NCBI RefSeq assembly: GCF_947495315.1
Contig: NZ_CANLYD010000001.1
Location: forward strand, 496,001 to 560,000
Direction of reading: 5' to 3'
Origin: an uncultured Aquimarina sp.
Lineage (GTDB): Bacteria > Bacteroidota > Bacteroidia > Flavobacteriales > Flavobacteriaceae
Length of the DNA: 64,000 nt
In this document: positions 60,887-64,000 of the stretch, one piece after another
Layout of the letters: the number at the start of each line of letters is the position of its first letter
Numbering within the stretch: the stretch's first letter is position 1
Made by a program: the position numbers and the translations under genes
Notes under the pieces: model-generated
What the model was told of the DNA's origin: nothing
The model's database searches: none
Seen by the model: the letters and a program-made list of their open reading frames with translations, nothing else

Positions 60887-62527
60887 TTGAAACTATTATA
60901 TCCTATTATTCTTGTTTCTCTTTTTACGATTCAGAGCTATGCCCAATCCAACGATAGTGTAGCAAATCAATTAAAAGATAAGATTGAAAAGGCGACTACT
61001 GATTCAGTTCGAATTCGCTTTCAAATAGACTTGGCAAAACAATTACTTGCATCTAATGTAGATACGACAAGACTTATTATTAAAGACGTATTAAGAAGTA
61101 TTGAAAATAAGGGAGGAAACCATTATCAAAGTTCTAAAGCAACTGCGTTAAATTATCTTGGCATTTTGGATACTAAAGAAAGTAAAATAGAGGAAGCATT
61201 AGAAGTATATTTAGAAGCATTAGATCTTAGTCAAAACTTGCAAGATTTTACGAATATTGGATTGACATTGCACAACTTAGGGATGTTTTATAGACGTCAA
61301 AAAGAATATAGTAAAGCAAAACAATACTTAAAGAAATCGATACGGATCAAAGAAAAGTTAGTGGATGTAGAAGATCTAGCGTTGTCACATCATATGTTAG
61401 CAGTGACTTATTATACCAACAAACAGAATGATTCTGCAAGATATCACCTATCAATTGTAAAAAGTTTGCCGTGTTCTAGTATTCGTAAATCAAAAGCGAA
61501 TGGAAGCTTAGCAGCTGTATATTACTCAAATAAAGAATATGATAAAGCAATTCAGATCTACAAAGAAAATATTAGTATTTCTAAAAATGCAAAAGATTTA
61601 AATGAATTAAGTGTGAGTTATTTAAATGTAGGCGTATTGTATAATGCATTGAAACAATATGAAAATGCGGTTCCTTATTTAGATAGCGCAATAGCAGAAG
61701 CTAAAAAAATTAAGAATAAAGGATTATTACGCACACAATATTATAGTAGAAGTAATCTTAATGAAACCAGAAAAGATTATCAACAAGCGTTACAAGACTA
61801 TAAAATTTATAAGGTTTATAATGACTCTATTAATGATACCGAAAAAGTGAAACGAATCACTGCGTTAGAACTCAATTATAAATTTGAAAAAGAAAAGCAA
61901 GCGGATCAGTTACGATTAGAAAATGAAGCTGCAAAAAAACGATTATACCTCATATTGTTTACCATTGCTGTGATTTTGGGAAGTGTCATTTTTTGGTTGA
62001 CTCGCAAGAATGCAAAGCATCGCCTGGAGTTATCTCAGAATAGATTACAAAAAGAACAATTAGAGAAGGTACGAGCGGAACTCACCTTAGTAACTAAAGA
62101 AAAGGAGTTGAAAAGAGTCGTTGTAGAAGGATCTTTACGTCAAGAGATTTTAAATAAAACGTTGGGAGAAATAAAAGATATTATACGACTTGAAAATGAA
62201 AAAGAACGTAAGGTAGCTTTGCAATCACTTTCGGCTTCTTTGCTTTCAGAAGAAGTGACTAAAAAGGCTACTTCAGAAATACAATCCTATTTAGATAAGG
62301 TAAGTCTTGATTTTAAATTGATTTTGGATTCGAATTTCTCACAACTTAGCGAAAAAGAAAAAGAACTTCTTTGTTTGATGGCTTTGGAACTGAATGCTAC
62401 AAAGATTAGTAAACTCCAGAGCAACACAGTTTCTGCAATTAAATCCACACGATCGCGAATTCGTAAAAAAATAGGAGTAGATTCTAAGGCAGATATTATC
62501 GAGTTCATAAAGAATTCAAAAACGTAA
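60887..62527 (+). CDS. Membrane TPR protein with C-terminal LuxR-like HTH
   Basis: A 546-residue protein. It starts at TTG; the signal peptide KLLYPIILVSLFTIQSYAQ ends at residue 20. Residues about 80-310 form five or six tetratricopeptide repeats (for example GLTLHNLGMFYRRQKEYSKA, 125-144). A membrane segment lies at 353-370 (LYLILFTIAVILGSVIFW), then a coiled coil (about 375-470), then a helix-turn-helix of the LuxR/GerE-like type (FSQLSEKEKELLCLM, near 479-493, to IRKKIGVDSK). The layout, periplasmic sensor and cytoplasmic DNA-binding end without kinase, is common in Bacteroidota. The target is probably the surface protein gene next to it. Confidence 0.82.
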   Translation: MKLLYPIILVSLFTIQSYAQSNDSVANQLKDKIEKATTDSVRIRFQIDLAKQLLASNVDTTRLIIKDVLRSIENKGGNHYQSSKATALNYLGILDTKESKIEEALEVYLEALDLSQNLQDFTNIGLTLHNLGMFYRRQKEYSKAKQYLKKSIRIKEKLVDVEDLALSHHMLAVTYYTNKQNDSARYHLSIVKSLPCSSIRKSKANGSLAAVYYSNKEYDKAIQIYKENISISKNAKDLNELSVSYLNVGVLYNALKQYENAVPYLDSAIAEAKKIKNKGLLRTQYYSRSNLNETRKDYQQALQDYKIYKVYNDSINDTEKVKRITALELNYKFEKEKQADQLRLENEAAKKRLYLILFTIAVILGSVIFWLTRKNAKHRLELSQNRLQKEQLEKVRAELTLVTKEKELKRVVVEGSLRQEILNKTLGEIKDIIRLENEKERKVALQSLSASLLSEEVTKKATSEIQSYLDKVSLDFKLILDSNFSQLSEKEKELLCLMALELNATKISKLQSNTVSAIKSTRSRIRKKIGVDSKADIIEFIKNSKT

Positions 62528-62577
62528 ATCAAAAGTACTGTTTTATGCTTTTTATATAGATGCAAGTAGTCACCCTG

Positions 62578-62597
62578 ACCCTGTCGAAGGGTTTTTT
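62578..62597 (+). terminator. Terminator after the TPR regulator
   Basis: ACCCT / AGGGT (5 bp, GTCGA loop) and a run of T. The sequence GTCACCCTGA..CTGTCGAAGGG resembles a common flavobacterial intergenic repeat. It ends 70 bp after the stop codon. Confidence 0.6.
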
Positions 62598-62604
62598 AAC
62601 TTTC

Positions 62605-62624
62605 TGCAACCCCTTTGCAACCCC
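62605..62624. promoter_or_regulatory. Two TGCAACCCC copies before the surface protein gene
   Basis: Exact copies at 62605-62613 and 62616-62624, 11 bp apart (one helical turn), about 8 bp upstream of the -33 element. The same 9-mer, inverted, lies upstream of the TPR regulator gene. Confidence 0.5.
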
Positions 62625-62631
62625 AAAATCC

Positions 62632-62661
62632 TTTGCAAAACTTAATATCTTGTTAATTTTG
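62632..62661 (+). promoter_or_regulatory. Promoter of the BspA-type gene
   Basis: TTTG (62632-62635), 18 bp, TAATTTTG (62654-62661): a good -33/-7 pair. The ATG follows at 62714. Confidence 0.65.
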
Positions 62662-62713
62662 CACTCGATTTTAAGAAATTATTTCAACCCTTTTTACCCA
62701 AAATAGTCCCCTT

Positions 62714-64000
62714 ATGAAACACGTTTACCTTACCTTATTTTTTATTGTTAGCTTTTTAAGTTTTTCGTCTGCTCAGGATGAATTTATCTTTAGAGTCCAG
62801 ACTACTTCAGTAAATGAAACTTTTACCATACCAACTTTTAGTGGAGAAACCTATCTATACAATGTTTTATGGGTTGAAGCAGATAATTCTATTTCTTTAA
62901 GCTCTAATATAACAGGAGATACTACCTATACTTTTAAGTCATCTGGTATTCATACAGTGTATATTAGTTCTGTTCCTAGTAATGTTCTTGCTTCGTTTTT
63001 TCCAAGAGTCTATTTCAATAATTCAGGAGATAAAAACAAAATTATTTCTATCGAACAATGGGGAAATAACCAATGGACAAGTATGGAAAATGCTTTTTCT
63101 GGATGTTTGAATCTGGAAATAAATGCAACCGATAGCCCGGATTTATCTCAAACTACTTCTTTAGAAAACATGTTTAGAGATTGTATTGCTGTAGATTTTA
63201 GCTTAGCAAATTGGAACGTAAGTACGATTACCAATATGAGTGGCATGTTTGATGGAGTAAAACTCTCTACGACTCATTATGATAATACCTTAAATAATTG
63301 GGTAACCCAGAATTTACGATCAGATGTAATCTTTGATGCAGGATATAGTACCTATTGTAGTGCTTTCTTATCAAGAAGGTTTTTAACGGATCCAATTGAA
63401 TTTAACTGGACAATTACTGATGATGGAGAAGTATGTGAGGAAGATATATTTATTACTGATTGGCAAACAACTTCTTCTAATGAGAGTATTACAATTCCCA
63501 CAACAGGATCAGGATATAATTATACTGTAGATTGGGGAGATGGGGTACTTACCTTTGGAAATACAGGAAATGCTACTCATAATTATACAAATGCAGGAAC
63601 GTATGAAATAAAAATTTATGGAGATTTTCCTAGAATTCATTTTAACAATACGGGAGATAAAGATAAAATTATCGCTGTAAATCAATGGGGAAGTATTGAT
63701 TGGGTTGATATGACGAATGCTTTTTATGGTTGTTCTAATCTAGTGATCAATGCTACGGATGCTCCCAACTTATCTAATGTATCTAACTTGAATAATATGT
63801 TCAATGGAGCGATTAATTTTCAAGATAATGGCGGAGCTATTGGAAATTGGGACATAAGCAATATCACTACGATGCAAGATATGTTTGCTGGGGTAAAAAT
63901 ATCCAGTAATCAATACAATGCTATTTTAGATGGTTGGGTTACGGCAAGTGCAGGTGAAACCATACCTACTAATATTGATGTGAATTTTAGCACTTCAGTG
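62714..64000 (+). CDS. BspA-like leucine-rich surface protein (5' part)
   Basis: The reading frame is open from the ATG at 62714 to the window end (429 codons), so the gene is cut. A signal peptide ends near SFSSAQD (residue 22). Two similar modules are seen. Each has a PKD-like strand region (for example TVDWGDG), the conserved pattern NNxGDKxKIIxxxQWG, and a BspA/DUF285-type leucine-rich stretch (MENAFSGCLNLEINATD, then LENMF, NWNVSTITNMSGMFDG). Such proteins are surface adhesins or binding proteins in flavobacteria. A T9SS domain would be expected at the unseen C-terminus. It is probably under the TPR regulator encoded upstream. Confidence 0.82.
   Translation, partial: MKHVYLTLFFIVSFLSFSSAQDEFIFRVQTTSVNETFTIPTFSGETYLYNVLWVEADNSISLSSNITGDTTYTFKSSGIHTVYISSVPSNVLASFFPRVYFNNSGDKNKIISIEQWGNNQWTSMENAFSGCLNLEINATDSPDLSQTTSLENMFRDCIAVDFSLANWNVSTITNMSGMFDGVKLSTTHYDNTLNNWVTQNLRSDVIFDAGYSTYCSAFLSRRFLTDPIEFNWTITDDGEVCEEDIFITDWQTTSSNESITIPTTGSGYNYTVDWGDGVLTFGNTGNATHNYTNAGTYEIKIYGDFPRIHFNNTGDKDKIIAVNQWGSIDWVDMTNAFYGCSNLVINATDAPNLSNVSNLNNMFNGAINFQDNGGAIGNWDISNITTMQDMFAGVKISSNQYNAILDGWVTASAGETIPTNIDVNFSTSV

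Overview
The window reads as a marine flavobacterium (Bacteroidota), most like Aquimarina or Zobellia relatives. I infer this from the AT-rich DNA, SusC/SusD pairs, type IX secretion (T9SS) C-terminal domains, TAnnTTTG-type -7 promoter boxes, the lack of Shine-Dalgarno sequences, the arg operon layout and an alginate locus ordered like that of Zobellia. The genus is an inference. No tRNA, rRNA, CRISPR or prophage was seen.

Layout. (1) 1-9566: a leftward, mostly overlapping operon with a nucleotidyltransferase-like protein, two cobalamin-type radical SAM enzymes with a methyltransferase between them, a GT2 glycosyltransferase, an ABC exporter and a GT4 glycosyltransferase, meeting a rightward GT4 gene. 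It looks like surface-glycan or specialised-metabolite biosynthesis of unknown product. (2) 9851-12171: YceI protein, haem-c lipoprotein, OB-fold protein and DUF5777-type barrel. (3) 12230-32131: an alginate utilisation system. SusC, SusD, PL6 lyase, TIG lipoprotein, PL17 lyase, KdgF, MFS transporter, DEH reductase, KDG kinase and KDPG aldolase run as one unit. A separately promoted unit follows with a T9SS protein and two paralogous jelly-roll lyase-like proteins. A FadR-type GntR regulator sits upstream. The same double palindrome, touching the -7 box, lies at the regulator promoter and at the T9SS gene promoter. A small RNA candidate lies between susC and the regulator.

(4) 32565-44707: a combined arginine/proline operon (GNAT, argG, argC, proC, argD, proA, proB, argF', argB, argE, argH). 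It is preceded by a 35-residue leader ORF with an Arg-Arg-Phe-Arg-Arg run in rare CGN codons, which is a strong candidate for ribosome-mediated control by arginine. Many junctions of this operon carry repeats, hairpins or partial duplications, and an 11-bp-stem terminator closes it. (5) 44807-46446: a HEPN-like protein with an N-terminal Cys cluster and a PfkB sugar kinase. (6) 46447-55378: a sugar-oxidation cluster (3-keto-disaccharide hydrolase domain, isomerases, Gfo/Idh/MocA dehydrogenase, NupG-like transporter, GMC oxidoreductase with its small subunit) that fits a 3-keto-glycoside pathway.

(7) 55383-56813: a small membrane protein, a single-gene IS200/IS605-type element and an orphan double-glycine leader peptide. 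(8) 57109-60632: a three-gene acyl-CoA carboxylase. (9) 60887-64000: a membrane TPR/HTH regulator followed by a BspA-type surface protein cut by the window end. The two upstream regions share a 9-mer, which suggests the regulator acts on its neighbour.
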